Assembly (NCBI GenBank): GCA_900553785.1
Contig: USES01000029.1
Location: 1-8,483 of the forward strand
DNA length: 8,483 nucleotides
Direction of reading: 5' to 3'
Origin: an uncultured Clostridium sp.
GTDB lineage: Bacteria > Bacillota > Clostridia > TANB77 > CAG-465
In this document: one piece after another, positions 1 to 6,969 of the stretch
Layout of the letters: the number at the start of each line of letters is the position of its first letter
Numbering within the stretch: position 1 is the stretch's first letter
Program-made: the position numbers and the translations under genes
The notes under the pieces: model-generated
Told to the model about the DNA's origin: nothing
What the model saw: only the letters and a program-made list of their open reading frames with translations
The model's database searches: none

Positions 1-1020
1 ATAGCATGTTGCGTATCACCAATGAAAATTGGAAAACAAATGCAATTTTTTGGTGCTAGAGCAAATCTTGCTAAAACTTTGACATATGCAATAAATGGTG
101 GAGTAGACGAAGTTACAGGAGCACAGGTCGCACCAAAGTTTGCACCAATAATGTCTGAATATCTAGACTTTGATGAAGTTTGGTCAAAATACATGCAAAT
201 GATGGACTATGTTGCAAAACTATACATAGATACACTAAATATTATCCACTATATGCATGATAAATACTCATATGAAAGTCTTGCAATGTCTCTTCATGAT
301 AAAGAGGTAATAAGAACAATGGCATGTGGAATAGCTGGCTTATCTATTGCAGCAGATTCATTTTCTGCTATAAAATATGCAAAGGTAAAAACTATAAGAA
401 ACGAAGCTGGACTTGTTGTAGATTATGAAATAGAGGGAGACTTCCCAAAATACGGAAATGATGATGATAGGGCAGATGAAATTGCTGTAAGAATTCAAAA
501 AGAATTTATGGATAGATTAAGAAAACAAAAAACATATAGACATGCTATCCCTACAATGAGTATTTTAACTATTACATCAAATGTAGTATATGGAAAAGCA
601 ACAGGCAATACTCCTGATGGAAGAAGAGCAGGAATGCCTTTTGGACCTGGTGCAAACCCAATGCACGGAAGAGATGTGTGTGGAGCAGTTGCTGTATTAA
701 ATTCTCTTGCAAAGTTAGACTTTAAGAATTCTGAGGATGGTATTTCATATACATTTGCTATAGTTCCACAAGCTTTAGGAAATGATGAAGAAACAAGAGC
801 CAAAAATTTAACTGGTTTACTTGATGGATATTTTGCACAGCTTGCTCATCACATAAACGTAAACGTATTTAATAGGGAGCTTTTGCTTGATGCAATGGAT
901 CATCCAGAAAAATATCCACAATTAACTATTAGAGTATCTGGATATGCAGTTAATTTTATAAAATTAACACGTGAACAACAACTTGATGTTATAAACAGAA
1001 CAATACATGAAAAAATGTAA
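1..1020 (+). CDS. pflB: Pyruvate formate-lyase (formate C-acetyltransferase), C-terminal part, 5' end outside window
   Basis: Glycyl-radical enzyme that converts pyruvate and CoA to acetyl-CoA and formate in anaerobic cytoplasm. The frame is open to the left edge, so the ATG at 22 is internal: the first seven codons read I-A-C-C-V-S-P, giving the adjacent catalytic cysteines (bases 7-12) that accept the acetyl group. The radical glycine is in R-V-S-G-Y-A-V-N-F near the C-terminus (GGA at 940-942), 25 residues before the end. About 339 residues are present, matching the distance from the Cys pair to the C-terminus in the ~750-residue family, so roughly the first 415 residues are missing only because of the window edge. 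Both catalytic elements and the typical T-P-D-G-R-R-A-G segment (around codons 201-208) are intact, which argues for a true PFL rather than a diol dehydratase-type relative. The activase gene follows after 21 bases. Confidence 0.97.
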   Translation: MACCVSPMKIGKQMQFFGARANLAKTLTYAINGGVDEVTGAQVAPKFAPIMSEYLDFDEVWSKYMQMMDYVAKLYIDTLNIIHYMHDKYSYESLAMSLHDKEVIRTMACGIAGLSIAADSFSAIKYAKVKTIRNEAGLVVDYEIEGDFPKYGNDDDRADEIAVRIQKEFMDRLRKQKTYRHAIPTMSILTITSNVVYGKATGNTPDGRRAGMPFGPGANPMHGRDVCGAVAVLNSLAKLDFKNSEDGISYTFAIVPQALGNDEETRAKNLTGLLDGYFAQLAHHINVNVFNRELLLDAMDHPEKYPQLTIRVSGYAVNFIKLTREQQLDVINRTIHEKM

Positions 1021-1041
1021 AGATAGAAGAGGTAATTAACA

Positions 1042-1773
1042 TTGGAAAAAAGTGAGTTAAAAGGTAGAGTTCATTCATTTGAAACATTTGGGGCAGTAGA
1101 TGGCCCAGGAATTAGATTTGTTGTATTTATGCAAGGTTGCCCATTAAGGTGCAAGTATTGCCAAAATAGAGATACATGGGATTTAAAAGGCGGTACAGAA
1201 TATACTGTAGACGAGATAATTGAAAAAGCCAAAAGATGTAAACCATATATGGACGCAACAGAAAACGGTGGTATCACCGTTTCTGGTGGCGAGCCGCTTT
1301 TACAAGCAAAATTTGTAACTGAACTTTTTAAAGAGGCACATAAGTTTGGTATGACTACATGTTTAGATACATCTGGTAATTTTTGTATAGATGATGAAAT
1401 AGAAGAACTTTTAAAGCATACAGATTATGTTTTATTAGACATAAAGCATATAGATGCAGATAAATGTAAAAAGCTTATAGGCTTTTCTAATGTTAATGAA
1501 CTTGATTTCGCAAGATACTTATCTTCGCATAAAATTAAAATATGGATAAGACAGGTGCTCGTTCCAGGGCTAACTGATGACAGAGAAGATTTAATAAAGA
1601 CAAGAAAGTTTATAGACAGTCTTAAAACTGTAGAAAGAGTAGAGGTACTTCCTTACCACGATTTAGGAAAAAGTAAGTGGATAGATTTAGGTCTAAAATA
1701 TCCACTAGAAGGTGTACCTTGTCCAACAGCAGAACAAATTAAAGTTGCAAAAGAAATATTGGAGAAAAGATAA
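1042..1773 (+). CDS. pflA: Pyruvate formate-lyase-activating enzyme (radical SAM)
   Basis: Uses a [4Fe-4S] cluster and S-adenosylmethionine to create the glycyl radical on PFL. The 243-residue length is usual for the family. The radical-SAM cluster motif C-x3-C-x2-C is at residues 33, 37 and 40, followed by Q-N-R-D-T-W. The SAM-contacting G-G-E-P is at 82-85, within a V-S-G-G-E-P-L-L-Q stretch. L-L-D-I-K-H (131-136) is another activase signature. There is no extra ferredoxin-like cluster insert, so it is the short PflA type and not a glycerol dehydratase-type activase. The start is TTG at 1042: AGAGG at 1028-1032 lies 9 bases upstream, the protein then begins right at the conserved G-R-V-H-S-F-E-T-F-G, and the next in-frame ATG is at codon 30, after conserved sequence. 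It sits 21 bases after pflB with no terminator between, so it is almost certainly co-transcribed. Confidence 0.97.
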   Translation: MEKSELKGRVHSFETFGAVDGPGIRFVVFMQGCPLRCKYCQNRDTWDLKGGTEYTVDEIIEKAKRCKPYMDATENGGITVSGGEPLLQAKFVTELFKEAHKFGMTTCLDTSGNFCIDDEIEELLKHTDYVLLDIKHIDADKCKKLIGFSNVNELDFARYLSSHKIKIWIRQVLVPGLTDDREDLIKTRKFIDSLKTVERVEVLPYHDLGKSKWIDLGLKYPLEGVPCPTAEQIKVAKEILEKR

Positions 1774-1777
1774 AATT

Positions 1778-1782
1778 GGAGG
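1778..1782 (+). promoter_or_regulatory. Ribosome binding site GGAGG that fixes the start of the small membrane protein
   Basis: GGAGG lies 7 bases before the ATG at 1790. The frame is open further upstream to an ATG at 1712 inside pflA, but that start would overlap the end of pflA by 62 bases and lacks a comparable site. The strong site supports 1790 as the true start. Confidence 0.8.
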
Positions 1783-1789
1783 TTTTGGT

Positions 1790-2107
1790 ATGTATTATAG
1801 GGAAAGAAAAAAATTCAGAATAATTGCAATAATTTGTATTTTGATAATTATTTGGTGTATAGCTTTCTTGGTAGATTATATTAGAGTTAATAAAAATTTA
1901 TCTCCAATATTTTGTGTAGAAAGAGTACAATATGGAAATGGAAGTAAAGAGTTATATGGTTTGTTTTATAAGGTAAATCAATATATGGGAACTGATGGTG
2001 TAAGATATGAAATTGGCTTGTGGAACTTGGACTTTGATAAAAAAACACTAGAGATATATGTTGAGCCATATAAAGAACAGGTCAATGTAAATATATATGG
2101 AGAATAG
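1790..2107 (+). CDS. Small single-pass membrane protein, function unknown
   Basis: A 105-residue protein that I do not assign to a named family. It starts with a basic cytoplasmic-type segment (residues 1-10, rich in R and K), then one strongly hydrophobic helix of about 20 residues (roughly 11-31). A hydrophilic domain of about 75 residues follows and contains S-P-I-F-C-V, Y-G-L-F-Y-K-V-N-Q-Y and Y-E-I-G-L-W. The positive-inside rule puts the C-terminal domain outside the membrane. The helix has no lipobox and no clear signal-peptidase site, so it is probably an uncleaved anchor. The start at 1790 is chosen from GGAGG 7 bases upstream. It begins 16 bases after pflA with no terminator between, so it probably rides on the pfl transcript, but nothing in the sequence ties it to PFL activity. 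The Y-K-V-N and E-I-G-x-W pattern resembles short hypothetical proteins common in Clostridia; this is from memory and unverified. Confidence 0.82.
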   Translation: MYYRERKKFRIIAIICILIIIWCIAFLVDYIRVNKNLSPIFCVERVQYGNGSKELYGLFYKVNQYMGTDGVRYEIGLWNLDFDKKTLEIYVEPYKEQVNVNIYGE

Positions 2108-2173
2108 TAGCACAAAATTTCACATATATTTTATTACAAAAACAGTAGAAAAACTTAAAAATATCTGTTAAAA

Positions 2174-2179
2174 TATAAT
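2174..2179 (+). promoter_or_regulatory. Possible -10 element for pgsA
   Basis: A perfect TATAAT stands 28 bases before the pgsA start, in the 100-base gap after the small membrane protein gene. No good -35 hexamer lies 16-18 bases upstream and there is no TG extension, so this is a weak call in AT-rich DNA. No terminator is visible between 2108 and 2207, so pgsA could also be reached by read-through from the pfl genes. Confidence 0.35.
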
Positions 2180-2207
2180 AAACGTTGAATATAAAGAGGT
2201 AGAAAAT

Positions 2208-2804
2208 ATGAAGAAAATGAACATTCCAAATAGGTTAACAGTAGTAAGAATTGCTTTAGTTCCAGTGTTTGTGGTACTTATGGCTTTGAGCGGTATGGCA
2301 GACTGGATAAAATACGCAGCTTTAGCAGTATATGTTATTGCATCTCTTACAGATTATTTAGATGGGTATTTGGCAAGGAAAAAGAAAATAGTAACAAACT
2401 TTGGAAAGCTTATGGACCCGTTAGCAGATAAAATACTTGTTGCAGCAGGCTTTATTATGATAGTAGGTGCTGGCACAATTCCAGCATGGATGGCAGTTGT
2501 TGTTATTGGACGTGATTTTATATTAAACACAATTAGAATGTTTGGCAAAGAAAATGGAGAAACAATATCTGCTGGTGTTTATGGTAAGATTAAGACTGCA
2601 TCTCAAATGATAGGCGTGTCTCTTGCAATTATTGATACACATAGTATATTTGCTTTCTTAGAACTTAAGAAAACAATGGGAGTTGTACCAATGTTAATAA
2701 ATGTATCTATGAGTATATTTATAACAGTTGCTTTAATTTTTACTATATGGTCTATGATAGACTACTTTATGAAGTATAAAAAGTATATAGATATTGAAAA
2801 ATAA
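2208..2804 (+). CDS. pgsA: CDP-diacylglycerol--glycerol-3-phosphate 3-phosphatidyltransferase (PgsA)
   Basis: Integral membrane enzyme that joins CDP-diacylglycerol and glycerol-3-phosphate to give phosphatidylglycerol phosphate and CMP, the committed step to phosphatidylglycerol and cardiolipin. The 198-residue length is normal. The complete CDP-alcohol phosphatidyltransferase signature D-x2-D-G-x2-A-R-x8-G-x3-D-x3-D runs from D49 to D74 (D49, D52, G53, A56, R57, G66, D70, D74), so all metal- and substrate-binding residues are present. The N-terminal N-I-P-N-R-L-T-V-V-R-I is the usual PgsA opening. Several hydrophobic helices follow (about 15-30, 34-48, 76-110, 133-150, 160-185). The start is ATG at 2208, with AGAGG at 2195-2199 (8 bases away). 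PgsA is preferred over cardiolipin or phosphatidylserine synthase of the same superfamily because of this N-terminus and the length. It ends just before a strong terminator. Confidence 0.95.
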   Translation: MKKMNIPNRLTVVRIALVPVFVVLMALSGMADWIKYAALAVYVIASLTDYLDGYLARKKKIVTNFGKLMDPLADKILVAAGFIMIVGAGTIPAWMAVVVIGRDFILNTIRMFGKENGETISAGVYGKIKTASQMIGVSLAIIDTHSIFAFLELKKTMGVVPMLINVSMSIFITVALIFTIWSMIDYFMKYKKYIDIEK

Positions 2805-2811
2805 ATGTTTT

Positions 2812-2846
2812 AACACTTTTGCTATTTGGCAGAGGTGTTTTTTTTT
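2812..2846 (+). terminator. Rho-independent terminator after pgsA
   Basis: An 11-bp stem (2812-2822 with 2829-2839, including two G-U pairs) closes a 6-base loop and runs into a tract of nine T (2838-2846). It begins 8 bases after the pgsA stop codon, a textbook intrinsic terminator. Confidence 0.92.
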
Positions 2847-2855
2847 AATATAGTA

Positions 2856-2883
2856 TTGAAAAGTAAAGAGGATAATGTATAAT
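2856..2883 (+). promoter_or_regulatory. Sigma-A-type promoter for the DUF3592-like membrane protein gene
   Basis: TTGAAA (2856-2861) and a perfect TATAAT (2878-2883) are separated by 16 bases. They lie between the pgsA terminator and the ribosome binding site GAGGG (2891-2895). The predicted transcription start, near 2890, leaves a leader of only about a dozen bases. Confidence 0.75.
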
Positions 2884-2902
2884 TAGTATAGAGGGAAAAT
2901 AT

Positions 2903-3859
2903 ATGAAACTTAAAAAGTGGTCAAATCTTTTAGATTTAGTTGTATGCTTTGCTTTGTCATTGTTTGCAACTGGGTTAGGAATACAAATTTTATATGGGAA
3001 ATGTTCAGTCATAACAATTTATTTGCTGTGTTCGTTTGTATTTACTGTGTTATTTTTATTGTTATCATTGAATAGAAAGAATAATACGGAGAAGTTAGAA
3101 AAAGTAGAAGCAACTGTTATTTCATCTAAGTTATTTGCAGCTGCAAGTTACACTTCTACACTAGAATTTTGGTATAAGGGCAAAAAATATGAAATAAATA
3201 ATTTATTGGATAATTTTAAACCTGTTGGTAGTAAAGAAAAATTTTATGTTAATGAAGAAAAAGAATACGTAGTAAGAGAGGGAAAAGAGACTCTGTTTAA
3301 GAAAAATGGGTTTATAATTATATCACTTCTTGCTATAGTTATGTTAGTGTTGGCTATTGCTGCAAATAATATAGCTCCACTTAGAAGTATGTTATGGTAT
3401 AGGTATGAGTATTTAGAAATATTTGGCAAGGTATGCGTGTTTAAGTTTATGAGTTGTTTCTTAGTATTGGGCATAACTATTTTGCATGGTTGGATTGCTT
3501 TAACAATAGGTATTGGAAAAGATAAATATAACAAAATAGAGGGAACATGTATTGGCTTTAGTGAAACTACAGATTTTGTAAGGGACATGAATGGAAATGA
3601 TGATACACCTACTAAACATTATTATCCTCAGTATGAATATACTTTTAATGGTAAAAAATATGAATATGTCGGTACAGAAAGAAATAAAATTGAAGTTGGA
3701 GATAAGGTAACGCTATATGTAGATAGTGATGGGACTTGTGTTTCAGACATGAAATATAACTTGGGAATAATTGGGTTCGCAGTTTTATGGTTTACCTTTT
3801 ATGTAATTGGTGTATGGGAGCCTATAAAAAATATTATAGATTTGCTATTAAATAAATAA
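2903..3859 (+). CDS. Multi-pass membrane protein with two DUF3592-like segments
   Basis: A 318-residue protein of unknown function. About five hydrophobic helices are visible: residues 9-30, 35-55, 136-155, 178-204 and 286-306. Two soluble segments lie between them, 65-130 and 210-284, with the same plan: E-(A/G)-T-x-I at the start, an aromatic strand leading to (Y/N)-x-G-K-K-Y-E in the middle, and a (V/I)-G-(S/D)-K-x-x-(F/L)-Y-V turn near the end. The second segment (Y-Y-P-Q-Y-E-Y-T-F-N-G-K-K-Y-E-Y then E-V-G-D-K-V-T-L-Y-V-D) matches what I know of DUF3592 domains; the first looks like a diverged copy. The start ATG at 2903 has GAGGG 7 bases upstream. It is flanked by its own promoter and terminator, so it appears to be a single-gene unit. 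No catalytic motif is seen. Family assignment is by pattern only. Confidence 0.85.
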   Translation: MKLKKWSNLLDLVVCFALSLFATGLGIQILYGKCSVITIYLLCSFVFTVLFLLLSLNRKNNTEKLEKVEATVISSKLFAAASYTSTLEFWYKGKKYEINNLLDNFKPVGSKEKFYVNEEKEYVVREGKETLFKKNGFIIISLLAIVMLVLAIAANNIAPLRSMLWYRYEYLEIFGKVCVFKFMSCFLVLGITILHGWIALTIGIGKDKYNKIEGTCIGFSETTDFVRDMNGNDDTPTKHYYPQYEYTFNGKKYEYVGTERNKIEVGDKVTLYVDSDGTCVSDMKYNLGIIGFAVLWFTFYVIGVWEPIKNIIDLLLNK

Positions 3860-3877
3860 TGCGTTAGATTATATAAT

Positions 3878-3923
3878 AAAGACAACGATTTAGAAATTTA
3901 TTCTAAGGCGTTGTCTTTTATTT
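3878..3923 (+). terminator. Hairpin terminator after the DUF3592-like gene
   Basis: A perfect 10-bp outer stem (3878-3887 with 3909-3918) and an inner 6-bp stem (3890-3895 with 3901-3906) are separated by a small internal loop and capped by 5 bases. The 3' side ends in a short T-rich run (3914-3923) interrupted by C and A, so efficiency is less certain than for the pgsA terminator. The left flank is A-rich, so the structure could also stop transcription from the other strand. Confidence 0.8.
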
Positions 3924-3971
3924 AGTTATATAGTTTATGTTATGAAACCATAAGTATTGACACATGCAAAA

Positions 3972-4000
3972 TTGCAAAAGTTTCTTTTATGTGGTATAAT
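3972..4000 (+). promoter_or_regulatory. Strong extended -10 promoter for the HAD hydrolase gene
   Basis: TTGCAA (3972-3977), a 17-base spacer, then TATAAT (3995-4000) preceded by TGG (3992-3994), an extended -10. The -35 falls within two adjacent 8-base near-copies of TGCAAAA(T/G) at 3965-3980. A perfect TTGACA at 3957-3962 is 32 bases from the -10, too far to be its partner. The expected start near 4007 leaves a leader of about 64 bases. That leader contains a possible 7-bp hairpin (4022-4041, one G-U pair) just before the ribosome binding site. Confidence 0.8.
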
Positions 4001-4056
4001 ACAAAGAGTTGTATAATTTAGCCTAGTTATATTAAATTAGGTGGATAATGTGTTAA

Positions 4057-4063
4057 AAGGAGG
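4057..4063 (+). promoter_or_regulatory. Ribosome binding site AAGGAGG that fixes the HAD hydrolase start
   Basis: AAGGAGG lies 7 bases before ATG at 4071. The reading frame is open to a GTG at 4041, but that start would place the ribosome binding site inside the coding region, so 4071 is chosen. Confidence 0.88.
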
Positions 4064-4070
4064 ATGGCTA

Positions 4071-4700
4071 ATGAAATCTATTATTTTGTTTGATGTCGAT
4101 GGTACTATAACAAACTTTGAAAAGATTGACAACAAGGCAATTCGGACATGTTTTGAAAAATCAAAATTTGTCATGGCAATGGATAAAGCACTTTGGCAGA
4201 TAAACAAGTTAGATGTTATTGCTAATAACTTCCCACTATTTAAATTTCGAATTTGGATATATAGTTTAATTTCTTTTTCAAATTATAAACAAAATATGAA
4301 AAAGTATGAGAAAATATATGTAGAAGAAACCAAATCGGAAATGTCAAATTACTTTAAGATGCAGCATGAAAGGCTAAATGAACTTGGCGTGGAAATTCGT
4401 TTTTTGTCTAATAATCAGCTAGATATGTCTACTAGTCCAAACATTATTTCTGTTCGAAATAAAAAGAAGTATGTTAAGGATAACATATATGGTAAATACG
4501 ATATTGTATATGTTGTGGGCAATAACTGGTCAGATGATGTAAAACTTGGGCTTGAGCTTAGGAAAAAGACAAAACTTACAATGCCTGTGTATATAGGTAA
4601 AAGTAAGTTTTTGATAAATTTTCTGCTTAAGAAAAAACCAGTAGAAGTCTACAATTCATTAGACGAGTTCATTTCAGTTCTAACATCTAAAAAAGAGTAA
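4071..4700 (+). CDS. HAD-superfamily hydrolase (probable phosphatase)
   Basis: A 209-residue cytoplasmic protein of the haloacid dehalogenase fold. Motif I is D-V-D-G-T at residues 8-12, with D8 the expected nucleophile and D10 the general acid/base, directly after the hydrophobic strand S-I-I-L-F. Motif II is probably S113 at the end of the strand I-R-F-L-S-N-N. Motif IV is D155-D156 in V-V-G-N-N-W-S-D-D-V-K-L-G, which would bind Mg2+. A motif III lysine is less certain (K133 to K136). The mostly helical insert at about 15-100 would be a C1-type cap and contains several aromatic and hydrophobic stretches (around 53-70), so it may touch membrane or a greasy substrate; that is inference. The substrate cannot be told. 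Start chosen from the ribosome binding site at 4057. It is a single-gene unit with its own promoter and terminator. Confidence 0.88.
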   Translation: MKSIILFDVDGTITNFEKIDNKAIRTCFEKSKFVMAMDKALWQINKLDVIANNFPLFKFRIWIYSLISFSNYKQNMKKYEKIYVEETKSEMSNYFKMQHERLNELGVEIRFLSNNQLDMSTSPNIISVRNKKKYVKDNIYGKYDIVYVVGNNWSDDVKLGLELRKKTKLTMPVYIGKSKFLINFLLKKKPVEVYNSLDEFISVLTSKKE

Positions 4701-4741
4701 TTTATGCTTAAAATATTAAGTGTAAATTGCTCTTTTTGTTT
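4690..4741 (+). terminator. Long hairpin terminator overlapping the HAD hydrolase stop codon
   Basis: A 15-bp stem (4690-4704 with 4723-4737, one U-G pair) continues through two wobble pairs into a 5-bp stem (4707-4711 with 4716-4720) closed by 4 bases, about 22 pairs in all. The left arm contains the last lysine codon, the glutamate codon and the TAA stop. The 3' arm ends in TTTTT followed by GTTTG. Because the left flank is a run of six A, the element would also work on the opposite strand. Confidence 0.88.
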
Positions 4742-4753
4742 GTATATATTTTC

Positions 4754-4782
4754 TTGAAAATGTGTTATTTCTGTGATAAGAT
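4754..4782 (+). promoter_or_regulatory. Sigma-A-type extended -10 promoter for ligA
   Basis: TTGAAA (4754-4759), a 17-base spacer, then TAAGAT (4777-4782) with TGA directly before it (4774-4776), giving an extended -10. It lies between the preceding terminator and the ligA ribosome binding site, so ligA appears to be transcribed alone. Confidence 0.75.
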
Positions 4783-4815
4783 TATGAAAATCATGAAGAT
4801 TATAAAGAGGTACAT

Positions 4816-6888
4816 ATGAATGAAGAATTAGAACAATTAGATTTATTTGGAGCAATACATGAAAATAGTATTACAGGCAATAATACTAATATGGAAGATA
4901 ATGAATATATAAAAGATAAAGAAGAAATAAAAAAATTAAGAAAAGAAATAAAGCGTCATAGTGATTTGTATTATAATCAAGATGCACCAGAGATTTCAGA
5001 TTATGATTATGATAACTTAATGAAACGTCTAAAAGGACTTGAAAAACTTCATCCGGAGTTGGTAACTAAAAATTCTCCAACGCAAATAGTAGGAGGGACT
5101 GCAAAAAAAACATTTGAAGAAGTAACACATGAAGTTGCAATGCAAAGTTTGAATGATGTTTTTTCATATGCAGAAGTTGAGGAATTTGTCACTAAAGTAC
5201 AAGAAGAGTTTGGACGTGATACAGAGTTTGTTGTAGAAACTAAAATTGACGGACTTTCTGTATCGTTAGAATATAAATATGGTAAACTTGTTAGAGGATC
5301 TACTCGTGGAAATGGTATTGTAGGTGAAAATATAACAGAAAATGTTAAGCAAATAGCGGACATACCAATAGAACTTGGTACAGACGATACTATTGAGGTA
5401 AGAGGAGAAGTATATTTATCTAGAAAAAATTTAGACTTGTTAAATGATGAGCTTTTATCTCAAGGGAAACCTATGCTTGCAAATTGCAGAAATGCAGCAG
5501 CAGGAACATTAAGACAACTTGATTCAGAACTTGTAAAAAAAAGAGGACTTAGTATATTTGTATTTAATGTGCAAAAGTCTGATAAAAAGTTTATAACTCA
5601 TAGTGAGTCTTTAAACTATTGTAGAAGTATAGGAATGACAACACTGGCCTATTCTAAAGTTGCAGTAGGAATTAAAGAGGTGTTACACTGTATAGACGAA
5701 ATAGGAAAAATGCGTGATAGTCTTGCCTATGATATAGATGGAGCTGTAGTTAAAGTAAATAATTTAGCTCAAAGAGAAACACTTGGCGTTACAACAAAAG
5801 TTCCTAAATGGGCTATAGCATATAAATATCCACCAGAGGAAAGAGAGACGGTAGTAGAAGATATTAAAGTTCAAGTTGGACGTACTGGAAAAATAACGCC
5901 GCTTGCAGTTATAAAACCAGTAAAAGTTGCAGGAAGTATTATATCTAAAAGCACTCTCCATAATTTCGATTATATATCTTCATTAGATATTAGAGTAGGA
6001 GATTTTGTAAAAATTCGTAAAGCAGGAGATGTTATACCAGAAGTGTGCGAAGTGCTAAAAGAAAAAAGAGATAAGGCGTCAGTACCATATACACCACCTG
6101 TTTTATGCCCTGTTTGTGGTGAACCTTTGGAAAAAGAAGAAGATACAGTAGACTTACGTTGCACTAATAATGAGTGTGAAGCTCAAAGTTTTAGAGCAAT
6201 AGTACACTTTGCTTCCCGTGAATGTATGGACATTGATGGTCTAGGTGAGGCAACTGTTGAACAATTAGTAGATAGAAAACTTGTAAAGACGGTGGCAGAC
6301 ATATATAACTTAACAAAAAGAGATGCATATAGGCTGGAAGGTTTTAAAGAAAAGTCTGCCCAAAATTTAATTGATGCAATTGAAAAAAGTAAGAGTAATT
6401 CATTAGATAAACTTTTATTTGGACTTGGCATAAGACATATTGGTAAAAAAGCAGCAAAGATTATTGCAGAAAATGTGGATAGTATTTATGACTTATATAA
6501 CATGAGTGTAGATGATCTAGTTAAGTTAGATGATGTTGGTCCAAAGATGGCAGAGAGTATAGTTGTATTTTTTGCAAAAGATAAGACTCGTGAAATAATT
6601 TCAGCATTAGATAGTGTGGGTATGAATTTAAAAGGAATAAAGAAAGAACTTATATCTAATGCACTAGATAATATGAGTATTGCGGTTACAGGCTCATTTG
6701 AAAATATATCAAGAAATGATGTAACAAAACTTATAGAAGAAAATGGTGGTAAAGCAACAAGTGCAGTATCTAAAAAAACAAGTTTACTTGTAGCAGGAGA
6801 TAACGCTGGTTCAAAACTTACTAAAGCAAATGAGTTAGGAATAAAAGTGCTATCTTTGGAAGAGTTTAGAAAAGAATTTGGTATTTAA
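4816..6888 (+). CDS. ligA: NAD+-dependent DNA ligase LigA with N-terminal extension
   Basis: Seals nicks in duplex DNA during replication and repair, using NAD+. The protein is 690 residues; about 670 is usual. Domains in order: an extension (1-31); domain Ia (about 32-95, with the D-A-P-E-I-S-D-Y-D-Y-D segment that helps bind NMN); the adenylation domain (about 96-345) with adenylated lysine K143 in T-K-I-D-G-L, R-G-E-V at 196-199, D-I-D-G-A-V-V-K-V at 306-314 and Y-K-Y-P at 336-339; the OB fold (about 346-425); a zinc finger with C431, C434, C449 and C454; helix-hairpin-helix repeats (about 465-610, for example D-G-L-G and G-L-G-I-R-H-I-G); and a BRCT domain (about 615-690). All catalytic residues seen are intact. 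The start ATG at 4816 has AAAGAGG at 4804-4810, 5 bases away. A start at codon 26 (ATG at 4891) would remove the extension but has no comparable ribosome binding site. No pcrA helicase gene precedes it, unlike in many Firmicutes. Confidence 0.98.
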   Translation: MNEELEQLDLFGAIHENSITGNNTNMEDNEYIKDKEEIKKLRKEIKRHSDLYYNQDAPEISDYDYDNLMKRLKGLEKLHPELVTKNSPTQIVGGTAKKTFEEVTHEVAMQSLNDVFSYAEVEEFVTKVQEEFGRDTEFVVETKIDGLSVSLEYKYGKLVRGSTRGNGIVGENITENVKQIADIPIELGTDDTIEVRGEVYLSRKNLDLLNDELLSQGKPMLANCRNAAAGTLRQLDSELVKKRGLSIFVFNVQKSDKKFITHSESLNYCRSIGMTTLAYSKVAVGIKEVLHCIDEIGKMRDSLAYDIDGAVVKVNNLAQRETLGVTTKVPKWAIAYKYPPEERETVVEDIKVQVGRTGKITPLAVIKPVKVAGSIISKSTLHNFDYISSLDIRVGDFVKIRKAGDVIPEVCEVLKEKRDKASVPYTPPVLCPVCGEPLEKEEDTVDLRCTNNECEAQSFRAIVHFASRECMDIDGLGEATVEQLVDRKLVKTVADIYNLTKRDAYRLEGFKEKSAQNLIDAIEKSKSNSLDKLLFGLGIRHIGKKAAKIIAENVDSIYDLYNMSVDDLVKLDDVGPKMAESIVVFFAKDKTREIISALDSVGMNLKGIKKELISNALDNMSIAVTGSFENISRNDVTKLIEENGGKATSAVSKKTSLLVAGDNAGSKLTKANELGIKVLSLEEFRKEFGI
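4834..4848 (+). other. Codons for a putative beta-clamp binding motif (QLDLF) in the LigA extension
   Basis: Residues 7-11 of LigA read Q-L-D-L-F, an exact match to the bacterial sliding-clamp binding consensus Q-L-(S/D)-L-F. It sits in a 31-residue extension ahead of domain Ia, followed by a polar Asn/Glu/Asp-rich stretch that is probably flexible, so the peptide would be free to dock. The match is seen in the sequence; clamp binding is inferred. Confidence 0.6.
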
Positions 6889-6916
6889 TTTAGTTAAATA
6901 AAAAATATAAAATTAC

Positions 6917-6945
6917 TTGAAAAATATGAAAGTTTGGTATAAAAT
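6917..6945 (+). promoter_or_regulatory. Probable promoter for the prepilin-like variable protein gene
   Basis: TTGAAA (6917-6922) is followed by TATAAA at 6938-6943 (15-base spacer, with TGG just before it, an extended -10), or by TAAAAT at 6940-6945 (17-base spacer). Either reading gives a start near 6950 and a leader of about 35 bases. There is no convincing terminator after ligA, so some read-through is possible. Confidence 0.6.
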
Positions 6946-6969
6946 CTTGAAAAATAAAAACAAATGATT

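Noticed and set aside
495..803. A 102-codon minus-strand open frame inside pflB
   Set aside because: The + strand encodes conserved PFL sequence throughout; the antisense product shows no recognisable domain.
1712..1789. Upstream extension of the small membrane protein into pflA
   Set aside because: It would overlap pflA by 62 bases and lacks a ribosome binding site; GGAGG points to ATG at 1790.
2490..2515. GTTGTTGTT run as a possible minus-strand remnant of an AAC-rich template repeat
   Set aside because: It is an ordinary valine run in a pgsA membrane helix and its flanks do not resemble the VR.
3957..3962. Perfect TTGACA upstream of the HAD gene
   Set aside because: It is 32 bases from the TATAAT at 3995, too far for one promoter. 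TTGCAA at 3972 with a 17-base spacer is the better partner.
6883..6899. AT-only inverted repeat at the ligA stop codon as a terminator
   Set aside because: Only 6 A-T pairs and followed by A rather than T on the + strand, so it would not terminate ligA transcription.
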